Assembly: GCA_014529385.2 (NCBI GenBank) | Contig: CM043964.1 | Coordinates: 105,751,087-105,815,086, forward strand | Direction: 5' to 3' | Source of the DNA: Adiantum capillus-veneris | Lineage: Eukaryota; Streptophyta; Polypodiopsida; Polypodiales; Pteridaceae | Length of the DNA stretch: 64,000 bases | Part shown: positions 8,818-19,639 of the stretch, in pieces | Numbering within the stretch: position 1 is the stretch's first letter | Layout of the letters: every line of letters starts with the position of its first letter | Notes under the pieces: model-generated | The model's database searches: none | What the model was told of the DNA's origin: nothing | Seen by the model: only the letters and a program-made list of their open reading frames with translations | Translations under genes and position numbers: made by a program

Positions 8818-10458
8818 CTGAAAATCAACTGGTCTGACGTGTCTATTTGGTTCAATTCTCGGTCTCCTGGCAGTTGGTCCTGTTTCAAGTCCTTCAAACC
8901 AGTCTGTTGGAAATAGTGACTCATGTAGCCCTAGACTGGCCTTAGTGTCACCCGGTTTTCTTTGTGATGAGGTGGTTTTTGGTTTCTTAACATTACTCTC
9001 ATATGATCTCTCACGGTGTTCATCTCTTGGAATTGTTTATGGTCCTTGTTGCAATATCCAATCCCTTATAAAATACCTAAACAGGTAGGTTGGTAGGTCT
9101 ATTGATCCCTTATCTTTGATCTTGAAGACATAGATGAAGCCTACGACTTCCAAAATTTTGTGCCAATATCCTGCAAGATCCTAGGTAAAGAATAGGATAG
9201 TCACCTGTTGCAATGTCCTAATAATAAAACTTCTTGCTTCATGGATAGGATTTGTAACCACCATAAGTGAAAGGATAATTGATTACTTTAGCTCCTTCCA
9301 AGAAAATACTTAGAATCATGATCCCCAAGATTGTACAAAGAGTCCTCCATTTATGTCCTCCTTGTTGATGTGGAAAGCTCCATTTGTCTTTAGAAACTAG
9401 CCTACCACTATGGGTGAAGGTAGTAAAAGAGTTAGTATTCTCTCGAGTGCTGTCAAGATTGAACATTGCATTATCTGATGTTGGTAATAAGCCACAAACC
9501 CTATATCTCAAAGAAAAGCTTGATAGATGTTGTACCAAAGTGCATACCATATACAAAAGATAGGCTGCAATCCATTGGTTGAAAACACTTCATCTCGACT
9601 AAATGCATGGAAGATGGTACTCCAATATTTCTCATGCTAAGACTCATTCTATGTGGCTTTTATGAACACCCCTTGTGATAAGGGCTCTTTAAATCTTTTC
9701 TTAAATGCATCAAACATAGTACGATCAAACACAATCTTTACATCTAGGTTGCCAAACCTAGATCTCCTTGCTATAAGAATCCCTAAACAAGTAGGTTGGT
9801 AGGTCTATTGATCCCTTATCTTTGATCTTGAAGATATAGATGATCTTCATGGCTGTTAGTTGTCTTGATTTGGCATGCAAAGTCCACAAAAGATCTTTTA
9901 CGTTTCTATTCTCCCAACAGTAGACTCCGATCCTAGGATCATCCGTACTAAGCCATTTCAAAGGCTTCAAATCTACTTGATCGTATCCCTCGAACTCTAA
10001 GGTTGGTGGTCCTTCTTTCACTGACATATCTGGGATTATGGTGTTTACTTCTAACCCCCATTTATCTATAATGTCAAGGTTTTCAACTTGTAAATACTAA
10101 GTTTCGTTTCGATCTATGTACATTTTTCCTTGTTTGTCTGCCCTAATTTCTTCTTCGAGCTCAATACAATGGTCATCAATGCAAACAGCGTACTCATTAG
10201 GATCCAGGTAAACCTGAGCTCCATGGAGATTAGTGTTATAAAAGGTGAGTATATGCTTATAGCGCATTGTCGTTCCGGTTTCCAAGTGAGTCGAATAAGA
10301 AGACATTTCGGACGTCGAATCAAAAAAAGTGTCTGAGACTTCTTCCGGAATAGTGTGCAAGGAATTCCTTGATTCACACTTTCTTCGATGGATACTCTAC
10401 TGGAGGTTTCTCCAAATATGCCTTGGTTTCCTAGTACACGACCAGATCTAAGGTTCAT
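8818..10458 (-). pseudogene. L1 gag, N-terminal part, with a 700-bp-spaced internal repeat
   Basis: The N-terminal half of the L1 gag polyprotein, in several frames. It starts with an ATG at 10458 (MNLRSGRVLGN, a start of the kind seen in plant Ty3 gag). It shifts frame near 10350 into a segment containing YLDPNEYAVCIDDHC, and continues at 10027-9758 with a segment containing KPLKWLSTDDPRIGVYCWENR. I do not recognise a named domain here. A block of about 58 bp, encoding IKDKGSIDLPTYLFR, occurs at 9069-9128 and again at 9778-9836. The piece between (about 9130-9777) is therefore an insertion or duplication. At 8818 the gag is cut by the Ty3 element and resumes at 4648. Confidence 0.6.
9069..9836. 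repeat. Direct repeats inside L1 gag (9069-9128 and 9778-9836)
   Basis: Nearly identical 58-60 bp copies containing taggttggtaggtctattg, about 709 bp apart. The copies diverge right after the shared block. Confidence 0.85.
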
Positions 10459-12374
10459 AAAGACTTGTGAAGCCCTGGATAGAGTACTTACCTTTGGATT
10501 GACTTGTTGTCATTCTCCACTTGACTCGATTGCAACTTTTAGTCAAGCTACAGATTCCTCATCTGCAACCTGATTCCTGTACAAATTTAATCAAGTTAGC
10601 TATTATTCTATAAAGACTGTATAATTTTTGCTAACTATTGTGGTTGGTCTGTGTTTATTACTTCAAATCAAGCTATGGTAGTCAACAAATGACTTTCAAA
10701 TTCGACTTTGGCAAAACATCAAAGGATGAATCTACAACTTGGAAACTGAGTGAACATGTACCAATTTGGATCCGATTGAACCGAAAATTGCCCGGTGGCT
10801 TTGTATTATCCTGGTTTAACACTGTATAAGTTCAAAAGTCAAAACTGGTGTCCCTGGGTAGCAATAGTAAATAATCGTGATTATTTACTTTTGCTAGTTT
10901 TTTGCACTTTTGGGCTTGGTTTGGCACGTATACAACCTGTTAAAGTCCCTGGACAAGTTTCAACAAGTTTAGACAATTTTTGTTCAAGTTTATTAACTTT
11001 TTTGTGTTCGCAGAGTGTGATTTAAAGAATCTGGCTTAAGTCTCACTTTTGTGATCCAAATTTCACCAAAATTGATTTGGGTGGTCTACTTGATATGCTT
11101 GACCATGTGGTATGCTCAAACATGCAAAATTTTCACTTTTTGAAGCAGATGTAAATAATCGTCATTATTTACTTCAGCTAATGGTTTGTAAATTTTTATC
11201 CTAACTTTGACACAGATCTGCTAAGCACGTCAAGTTAAGGTCTCTAGCCAAGTTTCAACAAGTTTGGACAAGTTTTGGTTAAATGGTCATCAATTTTTTG
11301 TCTGTAGACTAACTTTGCAAATTTGGTCACAATTTTCAATCCAATGATCCAAATCTTTACCAAATTTGGTTTGTGATCTTATTACAACATGGTAAAACTA
11401 GTGGTATGCCAACTTGGTCAAAAAAGTTGAAAAATGGGATAGATGGAAATAATTACAATTATTTACAACTGATAACTTTTTGTATCTTTTTGGTCAACTG
11501 AGCATGTACACATGTTTGTAACCTCAATATAAGCCTATGAATCAAATTTTACAAGTTTGGACAAATTTTTCCGCAATTTACACTCAAGATTTAGAAAGTC
11601 AGTACAAACTTTATTTTTTACCCAGTTTTTTGTCAGTTTGGTGATCCAAATCTTTTGTGCTTTTACAAAAGTTGTTTGTACACATGCAACTTCAGGCTTG
11701 AAATGAACCAATTTTTGTAATTTTTCAATCGACAGTCTTTTCTATGGTCTATTTTAAGCCTATGAATCAAGTCAAAACTTAATTTGGCCTAAAATGTTAA
11801 GAAAAAGTAAATAATCTGAGTTTTGGCTTACTCTTGAAATTTTTACCTCAAAGTGTCCTTGAGCTTAGCCACTGGTTCAGACAACTTTTAAGCTTACTCT
11901 TCAGTCGGATTAAGTCGTTTGGAGTCTTTTCATGCTATTTCTAGCCATAGATTTGAAATTCTGCAACTTCCAATAACAACTCACAATGATTCTTTCATAG
12001 AGAGCAATGTTTTGAAATCCACCTCGGATTCTACTTACCCTACTCCTAGATTCTCATGCAATGGGGTTGTGAAAAGTGTCCACAAACACTCGTTTTCTTG
12101 TCTTTTATGGTTTTTTGAGCATTGATCTAAGACTTATCTCGTCTATCAATCATTCTCAAAATCCTAATCTATTTCTATAATCCTACAATCCTAAAGGCAC
12201 TCAACAGGTACGATTACTTCCAAGCTACCTCTACACGACAAAAGATGACAATCTTAGGCTATGCGGTTTCTAAAAAAAAGTTTTGAACTCTAGGCGATCC
12301 TAAAGGAAGTTAAAGGATAACTTCACATGACGCTCATGTTTTTCCCTAGTTTAGGTCTTTTCGATCCAAAAAAG
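10459..12374 (-). other. Long untranslated leader of L1 with a roughly 290-bp repeat carrying a palindrome
   Basis: AT-rich 1.9-kb stretch between the L1 primer-binding site and its gag ATG, without credible coding. It contains at least three diverged tandem units, each starting with a palindrome of the form AAATAATCGTNATTATTT, at about 10867, 11151 and 11444, with a weaker fourth near 11811. The units share caagtttcaacaagtttgga and gtgatccaaat blocks. Confidence 0.6.
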
Positions 12375-12384
12375 TGGCGCCAAA
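12375..12384 (-). other. Primer-binding site of L1
   Basis: Minus strand TTTGGCGCCA, the same core as the L3 site at 24.2 kb and the well-known plant Ty3 (Athila-type) primer-binding site. It adjoins a TG that starts an LTR on the plus strand. Confidence 0.65.
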
Positions 12385-13340
12385 TGTGGGACGCTGTCTA
12401 ACCTCACCATCCTATCTTATTGCAGTATTAGCGAGAACCACGATTAAATTGTCAATCCATGGGGTGAAGCTGACTCGACTAGTGCATAGAGGTTACAAGA
12501 GGGTGTCAATCTCTTGGAAAACAACTAACAACTTGCATCTAACTCAAGCTACACTCAAGTGACTGAAATCACCAAAAGCCAATCGCTCATCGGCAAACAA
12601 ACCACATTCATTGCAGCATCAAATGACATTCATATGTAAGGAAACTTCTAGGACATGTTTATGAGACCTAAGCACACATGCTTATGGTCTCAAACCCCAC
12701 TTTAGGTCAAGTTCAAAAATCGTGATTATTAACAGTAGTGGATTTTTGACCTAGTTGTTTTTGACCCAGAATGCATCTAAATGTTTAGCAATGATGCCCC
12801 AATACCCCGCATATGCCATTAGTTTTTTATTTGGAAAGTGTAAATTCCTAGTTATGATGAAATTAGGCTGTGAGTCGGCGACACCAAAAATTATGAAATA
12901 CTGTGATGTGTTTACGTCAATGCGTAGAGCTCTTACCTGCGGTTGTAATGCAACAAACACGACTGCAATGTGAGAACCGGGGAGGGAGTAGGAAGCGCGA
13001 GAAGGAGAGGAGTGAGCGCCGTTAGCTCACGCTGTGTATTTCATTATCCAAAACTTGATAACAACTTACAAAAATTGGCTTTTATACCGTAGCCAAGGTT
13101 TTTAGTGGTCAAAACTAATAATCTAGGAGTTCTACCAAAGATGGGTAATGACAGGTTGATACAATCTGGAAGCTTGTTGCCTTGGCTCATCAATCACAAA
13201 GTTTATCTCAGAAAATAGGAGTTACAATATACTTGTTTTATCAAAATAATAAGTGTTTTACAATGAGAACTCCAAAAAATGGTATTCGTGGTATCTGTGG
13301 TACCTTGCTGCTAACATGTTACGTTTTTGCTTCTAAGAAT
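12385..13340 (-). repeat. Probable 5' LTR of L1 (right end not located)
   Basis: Begins TGTGGGACGCTGTCTAACC next to the primer-binding site. No second LTR is in the window, so the right boundary is only a guess and could be anywhere up to the coding remnant at 13.35 kb. The first 150 bp resemble 42890-43020, including accacgatt-like and ctgactcgactagtgcat blocks. Around 13065-13110 the block acaaaaattggcttttat then agccaaggttt also occurs near 55930. Confidence 0.45.
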
Positions 13341-13342
13341 CA

Positions 13343-14105
13343 GAGCTGCATGAGGAGTATGGCTTGAGCCTTGAGGGCAAGATGCCCAAGGATCTCACTG
13401 AAGTGGACTTTCCACTTGACCAATGGTTGACTGTGTTCAAGGTCCGTAAGAGGAAGAAGACGAAGGTCTTCCTCATCTACAACGATTGTCACCTCGTCTA
13501 CCAAAAAGTGTACCAAGCCATCCCTTCCAACGGTGAACTCATGACAAAGTTCTCTAGGGGGTTTACCTATGAAAATTGTGCTGCTATCAAAGTAGCTCCT
13601 GAAGACCACAAGATTGCATGGGCATTGTCAGTGGAATGATATTGGAGTATGTGAAGTCGCAAAAGGGGGGCCTGAATAGAAAGGTGATGAAGTTCAAGTC
13701 TGATTATGGTGTGTCTATATTATTAGGATAAAGGGATTTTGGTGTAGACTCCTACGGAGCTACTCTGTCCAACCTACCATCAAAGAATTTTAAGTCCCAA
13801 TCCAGTTCGTGTACACAGAGTGGGTTGAGTGAATTGCCAATGACTTTGACCGCCAAGCCAATAAAGTTGAAGACAAGGTCGCCTCCATTAAGGTCGTATT
13901 GGCTGAGAAGCATGATTTATGGCTGCATAACAAGGTAGCCACAATGCTTGTACTCCAATTATTATGGAGACAGAGTGGCTGAGAGCAGAGCTACGGGCAC
14001 TGAATGCAGCCCCAACAGAGAATGCAACTCTTGTCCTCTAAAAAGAAATTGAGATCAGAGGACTCACAAGGGTGCTGAGCCAGAGTGGTGTGTTATCAAA
14101 TGCTT
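13343..14105 (+). pseudogene. Decayed ORF of unknown family
   Basis: I do not recognise this protein. One frame is open from about 13343 to 13639 (GLSLEGKMPKDLTEVDF, then LDQWLTVFKVRKRKKTK). After a stop and frame changes, coding-like sequence continues as YGVSILL, DFGVDSYGATLSNLPSKNF and, in another frame, QFVYTEWVEWIANDFDRQ and EDKVASIKVVLAEKHDLW, then fades out near 14100. Codon-like composition and GC content above the surrounding AT-rich DNA suggest true former coding. It may be an accessory ORF of a mobile element or a retrocopied host gene fragment. Confidence 0.45.
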
Positions 14106-14159
14106 AAAATATAAAGGAGGAAGTCACTACTGTGCAGGTACAATTTACCAATTACATGA

Positions 14160-14655
14160 ATTTTAAGCACTTGGAAGTACTTCTAATCACTTTGAAGCAC
14201 ACTTCTAAACACTTTAAAAAGCCTCAAAGTGCTTAGAAAGGATTTAGAATTCCACAGAGTGCTAAGAATTGCTTCAAAGAGCTTATTAAAGCTTGCAAGC
14301 ACTTTCAAACACTGGAGGGGGTATTTAACCACTCTAAAGTGCTTAACAAGGGAACTTCAAAGCACTTTGAAAACTCTCAAAGTGATAATAAGTGTTTCAA
14401 AGTGCCCTCGAGCCCTTAGAAGTGCTTCAAAGTGCTTACTAAATCTTGTAAGCACTTCTAAGAACTTGAGGGCACATTTAACTGCTTCTTAGTGCTTGAC
14501 AAGGGCATTCTGAAGCACTTCGAGGCACTTTGAAGCACCCTAAACACTTTGAAAAGCCTCATAGTTCTTAGAAGTGCTTCAAAATGCCTCAAAGTGCTAA
14601 GCTTCTTGAAGCTTAGAGTTAACACAAGCTCCAAAGGCCTTTTATTGTAAGCCAC
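14160..14655. repeat. AAGTGCTT-motif repeat region with a 153-bp higher-order unit
   Basis: The short motif AAGTGCTT or its complement AAGCACTT recurs more than fifteen times. A longer unit is visible: 14273 onward (ttcaaagagcttattaaagc) and 14426 onward (ttcaaagtgcttactaaatc) align for over 110 bp at a spacing of 153 bp. As 153 is a multiple of three, an 87-codon frame stays open across both copies; I regard it as a by-product. Confidence 0.8.
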
Positions 14656-16622
14656 ACAGAAAACATTATTGAAAACCTAAAGCTAGGGTCTTGCATACCC
14701 GAATTTTCCAAAGGGAAAAAACCCAAGGGAAAAAAGTGCTTTTGGTTATGCACATGGTTCTCTTTGATAGAAAATGTATGCATACACATCAAAAATTGAG
14801 AGAGCTAATGCTTCTTCATTAGCAAGTTTTGCAATTTTTACAATCTCTCATGCATGATTTAAAAAGTTGATTAAGTGTTAGCTCACTTGAAATATGGAAT
14901 TTAAAACAATCCAAGAGCTAAAAAATAATACAACTTTGATGAAATTAAGTGGCTCTTGAAAGCCAAATTTTCCAATTTAAAGCTCTCCAAAAAAGTTGGC
15001 ATTGAATGAAAACATTTTCACTTTAGACCAAGCTATGAGCTAGCATGAATTATCACTTACACTTAATGACCCTTGCAACCTACATTGTCAGGCTTTTTCT
15101 TAATTTTAAAAATACAAGCTTGATTTAATTCATTTTCACATTGATGTTTGAGTTATGGTTCATCAGATCTGTAGAGGGGCAACGATACAGGTAGAGAGCA
15201 AGGTCCGAAGGTTGAGAATTCGGGGCCTGTGAATGTAAATGCAATGGCCAGGCAAGTGGAACTATGTGATGGCACAATCCGCAGGTATTGGAAGGGGGGC
15301 AAGTGTGGTAGAGAGCGGTGTGTGCCGCATCCCAAAGCATGGTATCCGTAGCTCAGGGAGGGTGTGGTTGTTTGATGAAATAGGGTAATATGTGGGCCTC
15401 GAGTGGTAGCATGTGAAGGGTGAGCATTGTTGAGGATGGTGTGGGTAGGCATGGAAAATGCAGGCACCAACAGCTTGGCGCACTAAATTTCCTCCAATAG
15501 TAGGCCGCACATGGTGAATCACTGATAATTACAATGTGTGTGGGCCTGGTCACGACAAGAAGTGATGGTATCGAGCTTCTGAATACAAGGGTTGAAGCCT
15601 GAAGGCAGCAGTGTAAGTGTATAGTCTGAACCATGCAGAAGTTGGGGAGTAGCTGCTGGGCATCGCGAGAGAGATGGAAGGATGATGATGGAGGGTCTTG
15701 AGGGAAATGATGATGGGTGCAACTGGTGCATGCTATGGTTTCTTGGTGGTTTATTGGTGGCTCTTTGAGTCATCAAGAAAAAGGATCAAGCCACATGCGC
15801 CAAGGAGGTAATGGCCGTAATTGGCACCACTGTCGTGTGTGTACGTGACAACGATGCAGTTTTTTGGCAGCTTGTGTGGATGACAAAGAGAAAGTCGGAG
15901 AGAGTAGCTTGATATAGGCTGGGTGTGTGTATGTATGACTCTATGTGAGCGAGAATGCAGGGCTGAGCCAAGTCAAAAAGCTACCATGCTAAAGCCAGGC
16001 ATGGGGTGTGTGTGTGTATGGGTTTTGCTAGCACCAAAACTGGCCAGCCAAGCATGCTCACAATAATTAAGTTATTATTATTATTCTTTTTTTTAATTTC
16101 TGAAAATTTCCCTTTAGGAGGGGGTCTCACGGCTTCACGAGCCTAGAAAAGGAGTGAGTATGATGTTGAGCTAGGCAAGCGAGGTTAAGAAGGACGAAAG
16201 AGTGAGAAGCAAGGGAAAATTCCTGAGGAGCTTATATCCAAAAAACAAGGGAGAGAACATAAATCTCGACTCTTGAAAGAATATCATACATAATTAACCC
16301 AATCATATAGGAATGCAATCTCAAAAATTTGATATTAAAGGCCGTTTACATCAAGCATTGCATTCACACATGAATATAGTGCATGTTACTTCTCAAAATC
16401 CAATTTCTATCCGATTTTAATCATTGTAATTTTGAATTGCTCATATCCAACTTCCAAATCAATCAATTCCCATTTGGGTTCATCATTTATACGTGATTAT
16501 GGAAAATTAAACGTACACCATGTCTAATCAATTTAGCATATGTGATAATGGTATTGCACCTCAATCATCCCCAATTATGCACAAATTGAGTCATTCATCT
16601 CAAATCCCAAATCGATCAGTCA
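14656..16622. other. No supported feature
   Basis: AT-rich to 15120, then GT-rich on the plus strand to about 16020. Many short overlapping frames occur on the minus strand (15125-15971), full of His, Pro and Thr, but without any domain. They look like by-products of the skewed composition. A (TTA)n tract lies near 16078. Confidence 0.5.
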
Positions 16623-17584
16623 CATTAGGAGAAAGTTGGACTCAATTTTGGGCCCTGTAAGAAATGCCAACTCAGCATAGAGAGAGGTAATCCTAAAAAA
16701 TATAAAAGTTGTTTTTTGGAATTCTATTTCTCATAGTACATACATAAAAGTATGCTGGATTACTTAAATGCATGCTCGTACAAAATGCTTTGCGAGAGCC
16801 CAACTTAAGTGTGCACAAAAATCCATGTCTGTGAATCTTAATGAGTGTTGTGATGTGAGATGAGAGAAAACACATAAGAAATGTTTTCAAAATACAAAAA
16901 GAACACCACAGATGCATCCAAAACGTCAAAAAACCTTAGGATAGCACTTTAAAACACTAAAATTAGATGTCTCTAGCTCAAGATACATCCTTTTTAGGTC
17001 TAGGGCCTCCTGAGGTCAGTACCAAGCGAGTAGAGGGGTAGAGAACACATAAGAAATGTTTTCAAAATACAAAAAGAACACCACGGATGCATCCAGAACG
17101 TCAAAAAACCTTAGGATAGCACTTTAAAACACTAAAATCCGACATCTCTAGCTCAAGATATAGCCTCTTCAAGTCTAGGGCCTCCTGAGGTCAGTACCAA
17201 GTGAGTAGAGGCCCAAGAGACTCCTCATGGGCCTCTATTCGCTTGGTCTGACCTCTTCATAGTTTTAAATAGGACCTATTTCTCGCTATCGAGTACGACC
17301 CGTTCGAATTTGAATTGTGGGTACCTCACAAAAAGGCGATTGATGCTTGTGCGAGATAGCAACATCGGGTCATAAAAAGGCACTTGGCGCTTGTGCAAGA
17401 TGTCACTATCAAGCACCTTACTTTTTTGGTGAGGATGACAATTTCACCAAAATAATTTTCATGGACATTTTCAAAAATGAGAAAAAAGACTTTTCTACGT
17501 AACGTTAGCCTTCTTCCTATTGGCTAAGAGGCATTCTCTCACTAGAGCTAAAGGCCCAAAAATGAGTCCATTTCTTTCCTAATG
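16623..17584. mobile_element. TIR element family B, complete copy B1
   Basis: A 962-bp non-coding element with inverted ends: left CATTAGGAGAAAGTTGGACT, right complement of the form CATTAGGAAAGAAATGGACT, both continuing into CA, TTTT and GGGCC. The middle holds an inner inverted pair around CCAAG.GA.TAGAGGCCC. A second copy (B2, 40415-41227) is in the opposite orientation. B1 differs by an internal tandem duplication of about 180 bp (starting at about 16862 and 17041). No obvious target duplication was found, so the superfamily is open. Confidence 0.75.
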
Positions 17585-18606
17585 GCACACTCTAATATTT
17601 AGGTCTACTAATTATCATAATTGGTAATTGCTACCAATTGTTCATCCCCAATTTGGATATTGAATGCCATTGAGTAGGCACACACACCCAAATTTAAACT
17701 AAAATCATATGCAAAAAATCCATCAATTCCTCATTGCAATGGCCAAATTGCAAAGTCGATCAAGCATAAATGAATGCACGCGTGCTTAATTTCGAAAAAA
17801 TCAACACTAATTTGACCCAATCAACCAATGCACACACTCAAAAATTAAGCACATAAGTTCAAATTTGGCTCAATTGGCTATGCATTTAGGCTTATACCTA
17901 ATGATTGCACACACTTTTCATGCACATTTCATAATCAAAAAGCATTTGGTGTCCCAATTGACCATCAATCATTGAAAGTCAAGTGGTCTTGGATGGGCAC
18001 ACACACTCAATTTTTGCTCAATTTTTTGGCATTTAGGCTTATCCAATGATTGAATTAGCTTAACATATACATCAATTACATGATTGCATACTCACATATC
18101 ATGAATTCCATCAATTTATATGCATGCACACACTCAAGGCTAGGTGCACACACACTTGAATGTTTTGGCAGTTTTTCCCTCTTTGGTGCATTACACACAC
18201 AATGATTTTTATGCACATACATGAATTCTTGATGAGAGTTAAGCATTATCTTGACACACACAAAGTTCATTAGTCAAAATTTGGCCATCAATTTCATTCC
18301 AAGTGAATCAAATTAGGTGCAAAGTGTAGGTCAATTGATTTACACACCTAATTTTAGCAAATAATTAGCATTGAACCACATTAATCAATCAAGAATTGAC
18401 ATGAGCAAGTGAGTGCACTTACATCATAATCACACTCCAAGCTATTCCTTTGATCCATGCAAAGATGCATCATTGAACAGACAAGTGTGTGCACCATCAA
18501 ATCGGCTCCAAAATTGACCATTGTAGGCCAAAAATCGAACACTCAAATCATCAAATAAAGCATAAATTAGCACAATTAACTTGATTAAAGTGATAATTCC
18601 ACCTCT
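17585..18606 (-). other. AT-rich leader-like sequence of LTR element L3, left of the CACTA insertion
   Basis: Low-complexity text rich in cacacac, tcaattg and attgcac blocks, with no coding. It resumes as 23908-24207 on the far side of the CACTA element and leads to the L3 primer-binding site, and its style matches the leader of element E (33177-34250). Confidence 0.45.
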
Positions 18607-18609
18607 TAC

Positions 18610-18830
18610 CACTACAAACAAAAAATGTGTTATCGACGCAGATATCGACGCGGCCCGTCGCTATGCGCGTCGCTGTGAAACCAGTCGCTATTAGCGACAC
18701 GCATAGCAACGACCATAGCAGGAAAAACATTTTCTTGGGCAGAGGGCAGGTAGCCTGGCCTGTGCCCAGTTAAAAGATGGACACAGCCACAACCAGACTT
18801 CCTACCCTCTGCCCAAGAAAGCGAGCAGCA
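18610..18830. repeat. Left CACTA terminus, subterminal motifs and inverted repeat
   Basis: TIR plus subterminal array (TATCGACGC, CGTCGCTATG, TAGCGACAC). It is followed by an inverted repeat with arms 18731-18752 (tttcttgggcagaggg...) and 18801-18820 (...ccctctgcccaagaaa), which could fold into a hairpin with a loop of about 50 bp. Confidence 0.8.
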
Positions 18831-18989
18831 CCAAAATATCAACCATGCTCCTGCGCGCAGAAATTTCAGCAGACTTCCCTTTGTTTTTACATAAACTTTT
18901 CAAAAAAACCATATCATGTATACGCCTCCTACATGCTATCCATGTAGGATCTCACATGAGATTTAAGGCCAATGAAAGACAACCGTACC

Positions 18990-19160
18990 AACTGAAAAGC
19001 ATAGCCATAACTTAAAAGCATAACCATAACGAACCATAACCATAACTTAAAAGCATAACCATAACTTAAAACCATAACCGGCTATAACCACTTTGATCAA
19101 AACCATAATGAAGATAACCATAACCATAAACAAAATTAACAATAACCATAAGCATAATCA
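18990..19160. repeat. AACCATA minisatellite-like tract
   Basis: Irregular tandem copies of ccataa, aaccat and cataac over about 170 bp inside the CACTA element. Confidence 0.75.
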
Positions 19161-19639
19161 GAAAGAGAAACAATAACTGTCTATACAATGACAATGACAA
19201 TAATCATAACCATAGGGGAAACAATAACTGTCTGAACACTAACTGTTTGTACAAAAAAGAGACACAGAAGCGTGTCTGTGTCTCACAAAGCATATAGATG
19301 AAATCTGGTCCACTAATGACTAGGCGTCGCAACCTGCACATAGGACAACTCACAAAATTAGTATTGATATTACCTCACATATACTGACTTAATTAAATCA
19401 ACTCACACATATTAACGTCTCACCTCAAGTGATCAGCGAGACTGTAAGGCCTCCCAGTCTACAGGCGCTCCTGAAGCTTCAAGATCATTCAGTACTTCAT
19501 AGATACCTCTGCGATATCCATCTGACTCCTCCTCGCGTGATGGAGCTCAATGCATCGCAAGATTCTGCGTTTATACAAAAATCAAAGTAATAAGAATACA
19601 TGATTCATCGCGTTTTAAAAAACGCCATAGTTAAGATTG

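Noticed and set aside
12751-12973. Opposed 70-codon frames in the presumed L1 LTR
   Set aside because: Mutually overlapping, no similarity, and inside LTR-like sequence.
15125-15971. Cluster of His/Pro/Thr-rich frames on the minus strand
   Set aside because: Three frames are open at once in skewed-composition DNA; no domain or consistent codon pattern.
16623-17584. Assigning family B to Mutator (9-bp) or PIF/Harbinger (TWA) elements
   Set aside because: No 9-bp duplication, and TTA/TAA at the two ends are complements, as expected from the inverted termini, not a target duplication.
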